A stretch of DNA of 31,512 nucleotides from BJGN01 sp041159865 (GCA_041159865.1 JBEAXK010000150.1:1-31512); one strand, 5' to 3'. Positions 8,871-17,856 are shown, counted from the stretch's first letter. The notes: generated by a model from the letters alone, not told the origin. Made by a program: numbers and translations.

Positions 8871-9196
8871 AGATTTTTAAATTGCTCTTGAAAAAAGGTA
8901 CCTAAAACGGGGATTCTTCTCTGCTCATCATTTACAGCTCCTAATAGCGAGATAATCCAACAGGCCATAATACCTAATCCAGCAATCAGCCTTAACGGAC
9001 CCCCAAAAAATAAAAAAGTCGGAAGCCAGTAAAGAGCCATAGATATAAGATGGATACCCAAAGATTGCCTTAAGTAAAAAAGTAAATTTTCCTGCCCCTC
9101 CCTTCGTGTAAGAAAGGCAATAAACCACCCAACTAGGGTGAAATGGCTGATTATTCCTGCCAATTTTGGATCTAAGGAATTATTTGATTCACTCAT
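8867..9196 (-). CDS. Small DUF4870-like (Tic20-related) membrane protein
   Basis: The 109-residue product has about three hydrophobic segments. It begins with a short polar tail followed by LAGIISHFTLVGWFIAFL, then an FYLRQSLGI element between the first two helices, and ends in a short cytoplasmic-looking tail. This arrangement is what I recognise from the DUF4870 family of small membrane proteins that are distantly related to Tic20; their function in bacteria is not established. The gene converges on tcdA with a 4-bp overlap of the stop codons and is divergent from the amidohydrolase gene, with 60 bp between the two starts. Nothing suggests a shared pathway with either neighbour. Confidence 0.7.
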   Translation of the reverse strand: MSESNNSLDPKLAGIISHFTLVGWFIAFLTRREGQENLLFYLRQSLGIHLISMALYWLPTFLFFGGPLRLIAGLGIMACWIISLLGAVNDEQRRIPVLGTFFQEQFKNL

Positions 9197-9256
9197 GTTA
9201 GAATTACTTATATTTAAGGTATAATTGCCCTTCTAAGTTACAAAAAATTTTAATCA

Positions 9257-10828
9257 ATGAGGCACTTTATTTTAATTACGCTACTTTTTTCTTTGTTAAA
9301 AGTGGGATTTTCACAAACATATGATCTTATTATAAAAAACGGTACTCTTTATACAGGGGCAGCACCCAGGGCATTTATTCAGTCATCTGTTGCCATAAAG
9401 GGGAATAAAATAGTTAAAATAGCACCTAAGATTAAAGGCTTAACTAAAAGGGTTATAGATGCCAAAGGCCACATCGTTTCGCCTGGATTCATTGATCTTC
9501 ATGCTCATCTGGAACCTCTAACGCTCAATCCTGAGGCAAAAAGTCATATAATGCAAGGGGTTACTACTGCACTGGGTGGTCCTGACGGCGGGGGTCCTCT
9601 TCCTTTGGCTGATTATTTTAAAGAACTGGAAGCATTAGGTATTGGAATGAATGTGGGCTATTTGGTGGGTCATAATTCTGTTCGGAATGAGGTAATGGGT
9701 ATGGAAAACAGGGATCCTTCAATGGAAGAACTGGTTAAAATGAAAGGGCTGATTGAAGCCAATATGAAAGCGGGAGCTTATGGTATTTCAACAGGTCTAA
9801 AGTATTTACCAGGTTCTTTTTCAAAAGTCGATGAGGTCATTGAACTTTCTAAGGTAGCCTCAAAATATCGTGGAATATATACTTCGCATTTACGGGAGGA
9901 AGGTCTGGGTCTTGTTGAAGGGGTTCAAGAGGCGATACTCATTTCTCGTGAGGCAAATATTCCTGTTGTACTTACGCATCATAAAGCCATCGGAATTCCT
10001 ATGTGGGGTGCAAGTAAACTTACCCTTGCTTTGGTTGATTCCGCCCGCAAAATGAATCTGGATATTATGATGGATCAATATCCATACACGGCTAGTTTTA
10101 CAGGTATTGGAGTATTAATTCCAGCCTGGGCATTAGAAAAAAATAGAAGTATTGATTTTGCTGCCAGAATTTCTGATCCTATACTCAGAGATTCTATAAG
10201 GAAGGGAATTATATTTAATCTCTTAAATGACAGGGGAGGAGGAGATTTGAAAAAAATTCAATTTGGGCAGTTTGGATGGAAACCACATCTTGAGGGTAAA
10301 ACTTTGTATGACTGGGCAGTTTTAGAAAAATTAGAGCCAAATATGGAAAATGGAGCTGATTTAGTTATCCAGGCGCAACTGCACCAAGGTGCAGGATGTA
10401 TTTTTCATGTTATTTCGGAGGAAGATGTGCGTCGGATTATGCAACATCCCATGACCATGATTGCTTCTGACGGTCGATTGAGTGAACCAGGAAAAGGACA
10501 TCCTCATCCCCGTGCCTATGGTACTTTCCCTCGGGTTTTAGGACATTATGTAAGAGAGGAAAAGGTAATTACCCTGAGTCAGGCACTCTATAAAATGACG
10601 ATTTTGCCTGCTCAGCGTATGGGTTTGAAAGACAGAGGGTTATTAAAAGTTGGAAATTATGCGGATATCACGATATTTAATCCTAAAACCATTAAGGATA
10701 AAAGTACCTTTGAAAATCCACACCAATATCCCATCGGTATTCCTTATGTAATAATAAATGGTAAAGTTGCAGTAGATAATTTCGTATATAAAGACCTAAA
10801 AGCTGGAATGGTTTTAAAAAAACAATAA
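9257..10828 (+). CDS. Exported amidohydrolase, N-acyl-D-amino-acid deacylase (D-aminoacylase) family
   Basis: A clear signal peptide (about 19 residues, ending VGFSQ) precedes a metal-dependent amidohydrolase of 523 residues. The family opening is DLIIKNGTLYTG and the metal pair is in PGFIDLHAHLEP (H82, H84). Further ligands by alignment are H211 in TSHLREEG, H241/H242 in LTHHKA and the catalytic Asp405 in MIASDGRL. The C-terminal segment (RMGLKDRGLLKVGNYADI) returns to the small beta-sandwich typical of the fold. Family members hydrolyse N-acyl-D-amino acids or related cyclic amides. The position that holds the metal-bridging Cys in characterised D-aminoacylase (GNCG) is GPDG here (Asp110), so the substrate may differ. 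It opens a run with an S9 peptidase 33 bp downstream, suggesting breakdown of modified peptides in the periplasm. Confidence 0.85.
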   Translation: MRHFILITLLFSLLKVGFSQTYDLIIKNGTLYTGAAPRAFIQSSVAIKGNKIVKIAPKIKGLTKRVIDAKGHIVSPGFIDLHAHLEPLTLNPEAKSHIMQGVTTALGGPDGGGPLPLADYFKELEALGIGMNVGYLVGHNSVRNEVMGMENRDPSMEELVKMKGLIEANMKAGAYGISTGLKYLPGSFSKVDEVIELSKVASKYRGIYTSHLREEGLGLVEGVQEAILISREANIPVVLTHHKAIGIPMWGASKLTLALVDSARKMNLDIMMDQYPYTASFTGIGVLIPAWALEKNRSIDFAARISDPILRDSIRKGIIFNLLNDRGGGDLKKIQFGQFGWKPHLEGKTLYDWAVLEKLEPNMENGADLVIQAQLHQGAGCIFHVISEEDVRRIMQHPMTMIASDGRLSEPGKGHPHPRAYGTFPRVLGHYVREEKVITLSQALYKMTILPAQRMGLKDRGLLKVGNYADITIFNPKTIKDKSTFENPHQYPIGIPYVIINGKVAVDNFVYKDLKAGMVLKKQ

Positions 10829-10861
10829 AAACAGCATCTTCTGTACCCTAAATCCTATTTT

Positions 10862-12940
10862 ATGATTCGTTATTTACTTTTATTTTTCCCTTTATGTTTG
10901 CATGCGCAATCTATAGCTGATTATCTGTCCGCTCCTTTTCCAACGGAATTAACGACAGATAAGCAAGGCTTTTCAATGGCCTGGGTTTTTAATGAAGCTG
11001 GAAGCAGAAATATTTATTATGCAAAAAGCCCTGATTTGAAAGCAAGTAAATTAACTTCATTTAAGGGAGATGACGGACTTGAAATCAGTCAGCTTACTTT
11101 TTCACCCGATGGGTTGAATTTACTCTTTGTCAGGGGTAATTCCTTAAATAAAACAGGGGTTTCGGCAAATCCTGCTCAATTACAAGAACCCACTGATAAA
11201 TTTATTTACGTCCTGCATCTACAAGAAAATTCAGTGGTTAGGCTTACAAAAGGTAGTGACCCGGTCTGGGCACCTAATGGAAAGGATTTTTCATTTCTGC
11301 AAAATAATCAAGTATATATCGCTGCTTGGACAGGATCGCAGTTTGCGGTTAATCCGCTTTTTAAAGTCAATGGAAGTGTATCTCAACTGCGATATTCTCC
11401 AAATGGAAATTGGCTGGCTTTTCGTTTACATAAAGGATTCCATTCCTATATAGGCATATATGATTTTGAAAATAAAAAAGTTTTTTTTCCAGACCCATCA
11501 GCCGATAAAGATACCGATCCAGTTTGGCATCCAAAGGAAAATCTGATTGCTTTTATCAGAGTCGCACCCATTAGATTTAATTTGCCCTTTTCACCCAAAA
11601 GAGAATCTTATCCCTGGCAGATTAGGGTCATTAATTTAACCAATGGAACATCAAAAGAAATATGGAGAGCTGATAATGGTGTTGGATCTGTATTTAATGA
11701 AGACCTTCCTGCAGCTGAAAACAGACTTTTATGGACAAAAAACGGCTATTTATTATTTCCATGGGAAAAGAATGGCTGGTTGCACATTTATGCCAGAAAT
11801 GAGAAAACCGGAGAAATAAAAAATCTCACGCCAGGTGATGGAGAGGTTGAGAACTGGAACCTCTCCCGTGATGAAAAATCGTTGTTTTTATCTTCGAATC
11901 ACGGAGATATAGACAGAAGGCATATCAGGAAAATTGATATTGAAAATATAAAAACTGAATTATTGGTGGGCGGAAAAGCCATAGCCTGGAAACCGACGGA
12001 ATTAAAAGATGGAATTGTTTATTTTAAATCGACTTCACAGAAACCGGCCTGGCCTTATGCGCAAATGAACGGAAAAGAAACGGCGATAGCCGCAAGCCTA
12101 TTTCCAACTCAATTTCCAGATTCCTTAATAGAACCTGAATCGGTGACCATAGAGGGAACAGATGGATTTTATTCACATGGGCAATTAATTAAACCGGCAA
12201 ATTACCAAAGAGGAACTAAATACCCGGCCATCATTTTTTTACATGGAGGAAGTCGGCGACAGATGCTGGCTGGTTTTCATCATGGCTTGTATTATTCTCA
12301 TTCCTATGCTTTAAATCAGTATTTTGCCCAAAAAGGATATGTTGTTTTGATTTTAAACTATAGAAGCGGAATAGGATATGGATTGGATTTCAGGGAAGCT
12401 GCAGACTATGGCGCAACAGGGGCGAGTGAAGTAAAAGATTTGATTGGATCAGCCCATTTTTTAAAAAACAGGGAGGATGTTGATCCTGCTAAGATTTCAC
12501 TTTGGGGTGGAAGTTATGGAGGCTACTTGACTGCCCATGGACTTGCGCAGCGAAGTGAACTTTTTCTTACCGGTGTTGATATTCATGGTGTACACAACTG
12601 GAATGATGAAATTCCCACTTTTGCGCCTTGGTATGACCCTGTAAAATACCCTGACGCAGCAGCACTTGCTCTTCGCTCTTCTCCTGAGTATTTTGTGGAT
12701 GGGTGGAAAGCACCTGTCTTATTTATTCATGGCGATGATGACAGAAATGTACCTTTCAATGAAACAGTCTTTTTTATTGAAAAACTGAGACGCAGGAATA
12801 TTGTCATTGAACAACTTGTTTTTCCCGATGAGGTACACTCTTTTTTGATGCATCAAAATTGGTTAAAGGCTTATCAGGCAACTTTCGATTTTATTGAAAA
12901 ACATACTCGGTCAAATAAAATAGGAATGAATGGAAAATAG
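10862..12940 (+). CDS. Exported S9-family serine peptidase (prolyl oligopeptidase/acylaminoacyl peptidase-like)
   Basis: The 692-residue protein starts with a short signal peptide (MIRYLLLFFPLCLHAQ). Residues about 30-400 form a beta-propeller with repeated TolB/PD40-type blades (for example LTFSPDGLNLLFVRG and VWHPKENLIAF). The alpha/beta-hydrolase domain occupies roughly residues 430-690 and carries the complete catalytic triad: S551 in GGSYGGY, D627 in HGDDDRNVP and H659 in DEVHSF. S9 peptidases cleave short oligopeptides, often after proline or at blocked N-termini, and this one would act in the periplasm. It follows the amidohydrolase by 33 bp, and its 3' end overlaps the next gene by 11 bp, so the three are likely co-transcribed. 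Confidence 0.92.
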   Translation: MIRYLLLFFPLCLHAQSIADYLSAPFPTELTTDKQGFSMAWVFNEAGSRNIYYAKSPDLKASKLTSFKGDDGLEISQLTFSPDGLNLLFVRGNSLNKTGVSANPAQLQEPTDKFIYVLHLQENSVVRLTKGSDPVWAPNGKDFSFLQNNQVYIAAWTGSQFAVNPLFKVNGSVSQLRYSPNGNWLAFRLHKGFHSYIGIYDFENKKVFFPDPSADKDTDPVWHPKENLIAFIRVAPIRFNLPFSPKRESYPWQIRVINLTNGTSKEIWRADNGVGSVFNEDLPAAENRLLWTKNGYLLFPWEKNGWLHIYARNEKTGEIKNLTPGDGEVENWNLSRDEKSLFLSSNHGDIDRRHIRKIDIENIKTELLVGGKAIAWKPTELKDGIVYFKSTSQKPAWPYAQMNGKETAIAASLFPTQFPDSLIEPESVTIEGTDGFYSHGQLIKPANYQRGTKYPAIIFLHGGSRRQMLAGFHHGLYYSHSYALNQYFAQKGYVVLILNYRSGIGYGLDFREAADYGATGASEVKDLIGSAHFLKNREDVDPAKISLWGGSYGGYLTAHGLAQRSELFLTGVDIHGVHNWNDEIPTFAPWYDPVKYPDAAALALRSSPEYFVDGWKAPVLFIHGDDDRNVPFNETVFFIEKLRRRNIVIEQLVFPDEVHSFLMHQNWLKAYQATFDFIEKHTRSNKIGMNGK

Positions 12941-14288
12941 GTTAAACGAAATTGATTTACTTAGAGGATTAGCAGTCATTGGGATGATTTTTTCAGGAAT
13001 TCTACCCTTTAATGGATCTCTGCCTGCATGGATGTATCATGCACAGGTGCCACCTCCAAAACATATTTTTGATCCAGCCATTCCTGGACTAACCTGGGTA
13101 GATTTAGTTTTCCCTTTTTTTCTGTTTTCTATGGGCGCGGTAATTCCTGCTGTTATTCCAGCAAATCTGGAGAAAATTGGGATTAAGAACACCTTTTTTC
13201 AACTTTTCAAGCGATTCGTTCTTTTATTATCCCTGGCCGTTATTTCCTTTAATTTTGCTCCTTTGAGAAATATTGGAGCTGAGAATATGGCCGATTTGGC
13301 TGGTATAGCTACTTATGCTGCCTTATTTCTTATATTTTGTCTATTCCCCGGAATATTGCCTGCACGATCTTTCTCGTTAAAAATATCGGGTGTCTTTTTA
13401 CTTTTTGGCCTTCTTTATATTAAAAATGTGTTTTGGGGTGGATTAAATATCCAAAATAATGATTCCATACTCAGGGTGCTGGCTAATGTTTATATTGTTG
13501 GCGCAATCCTTTGGTATGTGAGCAAGGATAATGAAACACTACGGATTGGATTTATTTTCTTGATTGTATCAGCTTATTTGGGAGATATGGAAACAGGGTA
13601 TATGCAAGATTTCTGGAGATGGCAAGACCCATGGAATTTGATAAGTCCCTATTTATTAAAATATCTGGTCCTGTTTTTACTTGGCACAATGGCTGGGGAC
13701 TGGTTAATAAAGAAAGTTTTTATTTTTCAAAAACTTACTTTTCAGTGGGATTATTTTATCCTTTCCCTATTGATTACCTTCTGTATTTTAACAGGACTTT
13801 TTCAAAGAAATTTATCTTTAACGCTGATGTCAGTTGTATTAGGTTTATCTTTTTTTTACTATCGTCAGAAATTAAAAAATGAATCAGAATCTGTCAAGAG
13901 CAAGCTTTTTTATGCTGGTATTTTTATTCTTTTTTGTGGTCTTTTGATGGAGCCATTTCAAGGTGGGGTAAAAAAGGATCCCTCCACGTTGAGCTATTTT
14001 TTCATTACGGGCGGGCTTGCATTTATCTTGATTTATGCATTTATGTATATGAATACCAGCAAACTGGACCTTTATGTAAATCCTGTAAAAAGCCTTGGAA
14101 AGAATGCGCTGATGGCTTATTTTATTTCCGGGTTTTTTATTGTTCCTCTATTTAATCTTTCGGGATTTTCAGCAGTTTTGGGTTTAAGTCCCCATCTTTT
14201 AGTCTTAAAAGCTTTTCTGGTTACCTTTTTAAGTGGAGCTATGGTTCATTATCTTACCAAAAAGGGATTTTTCTGGAAAATAGGCTAG
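12930..14288 (+). CDS. DUF5009 / HGSNAT-like polytopic membrane acyltransferase
   Basis: This 452-residue protein has about ten to twelve hydrophobic helices. It begins with LNEIDLLRGLAVIGMIF and continues with GLTWVDLVFPFFLFSMG, the two signatures I associate with the DUF5009 family. That family is related to human heparan-alpha-glucosaminide N-acetyltransferase and to the YeiB-like acyltransferases. Eukaryotic relatives transfer acetyl from cytosolic acetyl-CoA across a membrane to amino sugars; in bacteria the acceptor is mostly unknown. The start codon lies 11 bp inside the S9 peptidase gene, indicating translational coupling. Acetylation of a sugar or peptide product handled by the upstream enzymes is possible, but that is inference. 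Confidence 0.75.
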   Translation: MENRLNEIDLLRGLAVIGMIFSGILPFNGSLPAWMYHAQVPPPKHIFDPAIPGLTWVDLVFPFFLFSMGAVIPAVIPANLEKIGIKNTFFQLFKRFVLLLSLAVISFNFAPLRNIGAENMADLAGIATYAALFLIFCLFPGILPARSFSLKISGVFLLFGLLYIKNVFWGGLNIQNNDSILRVLANVYIVGAILWYVSKDNETLRIGFIFLIVSAYLGDMETGYMQDFWRWQDPWNLISPYLLKYLVLFLLGTMAGDWLIKKVFIFQKLTFQWDYFILSLLITFCILTGLFQRNLSLTLMSVVLGLSFFYYRQKLKNESESVKSKLFYAGIFILFCGLLMEPFQGGVKKDPSTLSYFFITGGLAFILIYAFMYMNTSKLDLYVNPVKSLGKNALMAYFISGFFIVPLFNLSGFSAVLGLSPHLLVLKAFLVTFLSGAMVHYLTKKGFFWKIG

Positions 14289-14449
14289 GAATTAAGGGTA
14301 AATGGGTGAAGGTTGAGGATATAGTAAACCGACAATTTTATTTGTTTTCTTACCTGCTTTGTTAATTTAAGGTTATGGAAAACAAAATGAATCCATTTTT
14401 ATTAAAAATTAAGTAAATTAGCAAAAACTTACCTTTAAAAAAGAAAATT

Positions 14450-14857
14450 ATGCAAAAGTTTGTCTATGTTTTGGTTTTATTGACCTCATTAGCATGCACT
14501 AAAAAGGCAGCTGTTTCTAAATCAGAACCTGTTGCTCCACCGGCGACTACTACAATGGCTGCGGCACCTGCTGCGGCGCCCGCTGAATTGGCTTTATATG
14601 CTGGCTCATTTAAAATGGAATCAAATGAGTATGTTCAAAAAGTAAGCGTTGTAGTAAAAGATGGTAGCTTAGCTTTGGCTGCTGACACCGGAGATACTGC
14701 ACCATTAAAAGCTTCTGGAAAAGCAGATGTTTTTACGGCTAATATCCAGGGTTATGATGCAGAAGTAAGCTTTTCAAGAACTGGCGGTAATGTTTCTAAT
14801 ATTAAAATTTCAGTTGGAGGTGGTGCAGTGGTCCTGACAGGGGCAAAGGAAAATTAA
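14450..14857 (+). CDS. Small lipoprotein with Ala/Pro-rich linker and DUF3471-like domain
   Basis: The product is 135 residues long. A lipobox LTSLAC places the lipidated cysteine at residue 16. Residues about 25-45 are an Ala/Pro/Thr-rich linker with locally raised GC content. The remaining ~90 residues begin LALYAGSFKM and show short alternating beta-strands ending in VSVGGG-like turns (ISVGGGAVVL). This resembles the small DUF3471-type barrel often found at the C-terminus of serine beta-lactamase-like proteins, here as a stand-alone unit. No catalytic residues are evident, so a binding or structural role is likelier than an enzymatic one. It lies 25 bp ahead of the Gfo/Idh/MocA gene and is probably co-transcribed. 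The lipoprotein call is firm; the domain call is tentative. Confidence 0.75.
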   Translation: MQKFVYVLVLLTSLACTKKAAVSKSEPVAPPATTTMAAAPAAAPAELALYAGSFKMESNEYVQKVSVVVKDGSLALAADTGDTAPLKASGKADVFTANIQGYDAEVSFSRTGGNVSNIKISVGGGAVVLTGAKEN

Positions 14858-14882
14858 AACCTAAAAACCTATTAACTAAGCT

Positions 14883-16340
14883 ATGTCAATAAAAAATGAA
14901 AAAAAAGATAAATCACTCAAAAGGAGAGATTTTATCAAAACAGGTACCCTTGCAGCTGCGGGTTTCATGATTGTACCCCGATATGTGCTAGGTGGTAAAG
15001 GTTATACAGCGCCAAGTGACAAGTTAAATGTTGCAGCCATTGGCTCAGGCGGAAAAGGAGCAAGTGATATTGCAGAATTTGTCAAAGGGGGCAAAGTTAA
15101 TATGGTGGCGTTATGTGATGTTGATGATCGAGAAGCTGCCAAGACCTATGCTCTTCACCCTAATGCCCCAAAATATAAAGATTTTAGGGTGATGCTTGAA
15201 AAAGAAAATAGCAGAATTGATGCTGTTTCTGTTTCAACACCTGACCACATGCATGCCATTCAAGCACTGATGGCTATGAAAATGGGCAAACATGTCTATG
15301 TTCAAAAACCATTGACACACGATATCTACGAAGCCAGAATGCTAACGGAAGCTGCTAAGAAATACAAGGTAGTAACCCAAATGGGTAATCAAGGTGCTTC
15401 CGGTGATGGTGTTCGTAAACTTAAGGAATGGTATGAAGCAGGTGTCATAGGAGAAGTTAACGAGGTTCATTGCTGGACCAACAGACCTGTGTGGCCTCAG
15501 GGAATTTCATGGCCTACAACTTCTGCACCTGTTCCCCCTGAACTTGATTGGGATCTTTGGTTAGGGTCTGCACCCTATAGAGAATATGTTAAGAAACTGG
15601 TACCTTTTAATTGGAGAGGTTGGTGGGATTATGGCACTGGTGCCTTAGGGGATATGGCATGTCATATTGTAGAATCTGCCTTCTCTGTACTTAAAATCGG
15701 ATATCCTTCAGAAGTGGAATGTAGTCAAACAACCATATATTCCGATAATTTTACCATGGCACATTATCCGGAAAGTTGTCCCGCTTCTTCTACTATTCAC
15801 TTCAAATTCCCAAGACCCGGAAAACCTGATCTTAAATTACACTGGATGGACGGCGGTATTATTCCTCAACGTCCGGAAGAACTGGAAATTTCTGAAATGA
15901 TGGGTGATGGAGGAAATGGTATCATCTTTACCGGCGATAAAGGTAAAATGATGGCAAATACCTATGGTATTAATCCTCGTTTGATTCCTGTTTCAAAAAC
16001 AAAAGAGGTGCAAGTTCCTGAAAAATATGCCAGAGTACCAGAAGGTCATTATCAACAATGGGTAGAAGGTTGTATGGCTGGTTATGGAAATAAGGAATTA
16101 AGTTCTCCCTTTGAAATCGCAGGATTTTTAACTGAAATGGTCTTAATCGGTAATTTAGCTATTCGTAGTTACGATTACAGGGTTCCCTCAAAAGATAGAC
16201 CAGGACGTTTTGATTATCCAGGCCGATACATTAAATTATTATGGGATGCAGCAGGTATGAAAGTAACTAATTTTGAACCTGCTAATCAGTATGTCCAAAG
16301 AGAATATAGGGCACCCTACGAAAAATTAAATTTAGATTAA
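14883..16340 (+). CDS. Tat-exported Gfo/Idh/MocA-family oxidoreductase
   Basis: The N-terminus carries a twin-arginine signal (KRRDFIKTG, R14-R15, then a hydrophobic stretch), so the folded protein is probably exported with its bound cofactor. The Rossmann dinucleotide loop GSGGKG is at residues 54-59. SVSTPDHMHA and VYVQKPLTHDIYEAR form the usual cofactor and substrate-binding region; the common EKP lysine motif is QKP, which is frequent in this Tat-exported subgroup. The C-terminal half is the alpha/beta substrate domain. Members act on sugars, inositols or glycosidic substrates, including oxidation or hydrolysis through transient NAD(P) redox. The specific substrate cannot be read from the sequence. 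The 485-residue length is typical. A strong bidirectional terminator follows. Confidence 0.9.
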   Translation: MSIKNEKKDKSLKRRDFIKTGTLAAAGFMIVPRYVLGGKGYTAPSDKLNVAAIGSGGKGASDIAEFVKGGKVNMVALCDVDDREAAKTYALHPNAPKYKDFRVMLEKENSRIDAVSVSTPDHMHAIQALMAMKMGKHVYVQKPLTHDIYEARMLTEAAKKYKVVTQMGNQGASGDGVRKLKEWYEAGVIGEVNEVHCWTNRPVWPQGISWPTTSAPVPPELDWDLWLGSAPYREYVKKLVPFNWRGWWDYGTGALGDMACHIVESAFSVLKIGYPSEVECSQTTIYSDNFTMAHYPESCPASSTIHFKFPRPGKPDLKLHWMDGGIIPQRPEELEISEMMGDGGNGIIFTGDKGKMMANTYGINPRLIPVSKTKEVQVPEKYARVPEGHYQQWVEGCMAGYGNKELSSPFEIAGFLTEMVLIGNLAIRSYDYRVPSKDRPGRFDYPGRYIKLLWDAAGMKVTNFEPANQYVQREYRAPYEKLNLD

Positions 16341-16351
16341 TTAGGAATTTT

Positions 16352-16389
16352 AAAAAACCGCCGCTATTTTAAAATAGCAGCGGTTTTTT
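16352..16389. terminator. Bidirectional terminator between convergent genes
   Basis: Two 19-base arms, 16352-16370 and 16371-16389, are complementary except for one C-A mismatch. An A-run on the left and a T-run on the right give a U-tract on either strand. It sits 11 bp after the oxidoreductase stop and 28 bp beyond the helicase stop, so it can serve both. Confidence 0.88.
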
Positions 16390-16417
16390 TGCGCTAACTT
16401 GCTTTCTTTATATTACT

Positions 16418-17695
16418 TTAGTAACTATTTGCCCTTTTGCGCTGTCCATTTCCCCCTTTGGATGTATCACCATAAGCATGATTTCTAGGCCTGTTTTCTC
16501 TGGGAAGAGGCGCTTTAGCCTTTGGTTTAACGGCCGTACTTAGGTCCGTATTCCCATCAGCAGGCAAAAATGGATGTGCATTAACAACCGGAATATTAAT
16601 TTTGGTTAATTTTAATATGTCCTTCATATATAGTCTTTCCTCACTGTCGCAGAAAGAGATAGCCTTGCCAACCTGACCTGCCCTACCTGTCCGTCCAATT
16701 CTATGCACATAAGTCTCAGGTATATTGGGAATTTCATAGTTGATAACTAATTCTAATTCATCTATATCAATACCTCTTGCAGCAATATCAGTTGCCACTA
16801 AAACCCTTAATTTTTTGTCCTTAAAATCATTCAGCGCTTTTTGTCTGGCATTTTGGGATTTATTACCATGAATAGCTGCAGCTTTAACATTTTCTCGTTC
16901 CAATAATTTAACTACTTTGTCAGCACCATGTTTGGTTCGAGTAAATACTAATATAGTCTTTAACTCCTTATCTTTTAAAATATGTAACAGCAAATCCCGC
17001 TTATTGACCATATCAACAAAGTACAATTGTTGGGAAATAGTTTCAGCCGTCGATGAAACAGGCGTTACCTCAACATATAGTGGATTGGTTAAAATTGAGG
17101 CAGCCAACTGTGTGATAGAGTCCGGCATGGTGGCAGAAAAAAAGATGGATTGTCTGTGTTTTGGAATTAATTTAATAATTTTTCGCACATCGTTTACAAA
17201 ACCCATATCCAACATTCTATCAGCTTCATCTAAAACAAATATTTCTATTTTGTTCAGGGAAACTAAACCTTGATTATTCAAATCTATCAGTCTTCCAGGT
17301 GTTGCGATAACAATATCAACCCCACGTCTCAATGCATCGACCTGAGAACCTTGCGATACACCTCCAAAAATAACAGTATGGCTTATACTTAGATTCCGCC
17401 CGTAACTTTTTATACTCTCACCAATCTGAATAGCAAGTTCTCTGGTTGGTGTTAATATTAAGGTGCGAATATGTTTTGACCCGGTTTTAGGTAGTGGATT
17501 TTGCGTCAGCCTTTGTAAAATTGGTATAGCAAAAGCAGCCGTTTTACCAGTCCCTGTTTGCGCACAACCTTGTAAATCTTTGCCTTTTATTAGAATAGGA
17601 ATTGATTTTTCCTGAATTGGGGTGGGATTAAGATACCCGTCTCCTTTTAATGCCTCGAGAATGGCAGGCATAATGCCTAATTCATCAAATACCAT
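16418..17695 (-). CDS. rhlE: DEAD-box ATP-dependent RNA helicase, RhlE-like
   Basis: All core motifs are present in order: Q motif (TPIQEKSIP, residues 25-33, with the upstream aromatic F3), motif I AQTGTGKT (45-52), Ia PTRELAIQ, Ib TPGRL, II DEAD (near 155), III SAT, V ATDIAARGID and VI HRIGRTGRAG. The last ~55 residues form a basic, Arg/Lys/Asn/Gly-rich tail typical of RhlE-type helicases, which unwind short RNA duplexes in ribosome assembly and mRNA turnover. The total length of 425 residues is normal. The gene is monocistronic, with its own exact -7 promoter box 24 bp upstream and a shared terminator downstream. The RhlE subgroup label is by overall resemblance, whereas the DEAD-box call is certain. 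Confidence 0.9.
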   Translation of the reverse strand: MVFDELGIMPAILEALKGDGYLNPTPIQEKSIPILIKGKDLQGCAQTGTGKTAAFAIPILQRLTQNPLPKTGSKHIRTLILTPTRELAIQIGESIKSYGRNLSISHTVIFGGVSQGSQVDALRRGVDIVIATPGRLIDLNNQGLVSLNKIEIFVLDEADRMLDMGFVNDVRKIIKLIPKHRQSIFFSATMPDSITQLAASILTNPLYVEVTPVSSTAETISQQLYFVDMVNKRDLLLHILKDKELKTILVFTRTKHGADKVVKLLERENVKAAAIHGNKSQNARQKALNDFKDKKLRVLVATDIAARGIDIDELELVINYEIPNIPETYVHRIGRTGRAGQVGKAISFCDSEERLYMKDILKLTKINIPVVNAHPFLPADGNTDLSTAVKPKAKAPLPRENRPRNHAYGDTSKGGNGQRKRANSY

Positions 17696-17719
17696 ATTTG
17701 GTTTTTACTGTCAAAAGTG

Positions 17720-17727
17720 CAAAGATA
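17720..17727 (-). promoter_or_regulatory. Bacteroidota -7 promoter box for the DEAD-box helicase
   Basis: The minus strand reads TATCTTTG, an exact TAnnTTTG match, 24 bp before the start codon. The implied 5' leader is under 20 nt. The -33 element is not convincing. Confidence 0.55.
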
Positions 17728-17823
17728 CGCTCATTTAATTATTCACCGTTAATTATAAACATTTATTATGTGAAGGTATGGTGATAACTTTATATAAATC
17801 ATAACCAAGTAAGGTTGATTCGT

Positions 17824-17831
17824 TATCTTTG
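17824..17831 (+). promoter_or_regulatory. Bacteroidota -7 promoter box for the PepSY-TM gene
   Basis: TATCTTTG, identical to the box of the divergent helicase gene, lies 25 bp before the start codon of the PepSY-TM protein. A clear -33 TTTG at the usual distance is not seen. The rest of the 161-bp gap (17696-17856) shows no other recognisable element. Confidence 0.55.
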
Positions 17832-17856
17832 AAAAAATCAAAAAGAGTCGTTTAAG

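Noticed and set aside
9220..9227. TATAATTG as a promoter for the amidohydrolase gene
   Set aside because: It differs from TAnnTTTG at one position and no -33 element supports it, so it was left out of the features.
14289..14449. A possible terminator or small gene in the 161-bp gap before the lipoprotein
   Set aside because: No stable hairpin with a T-run and no convincing open frame are visible. TAAATTAG at 14414-14421 resembles a -7 box but has a mismatch.
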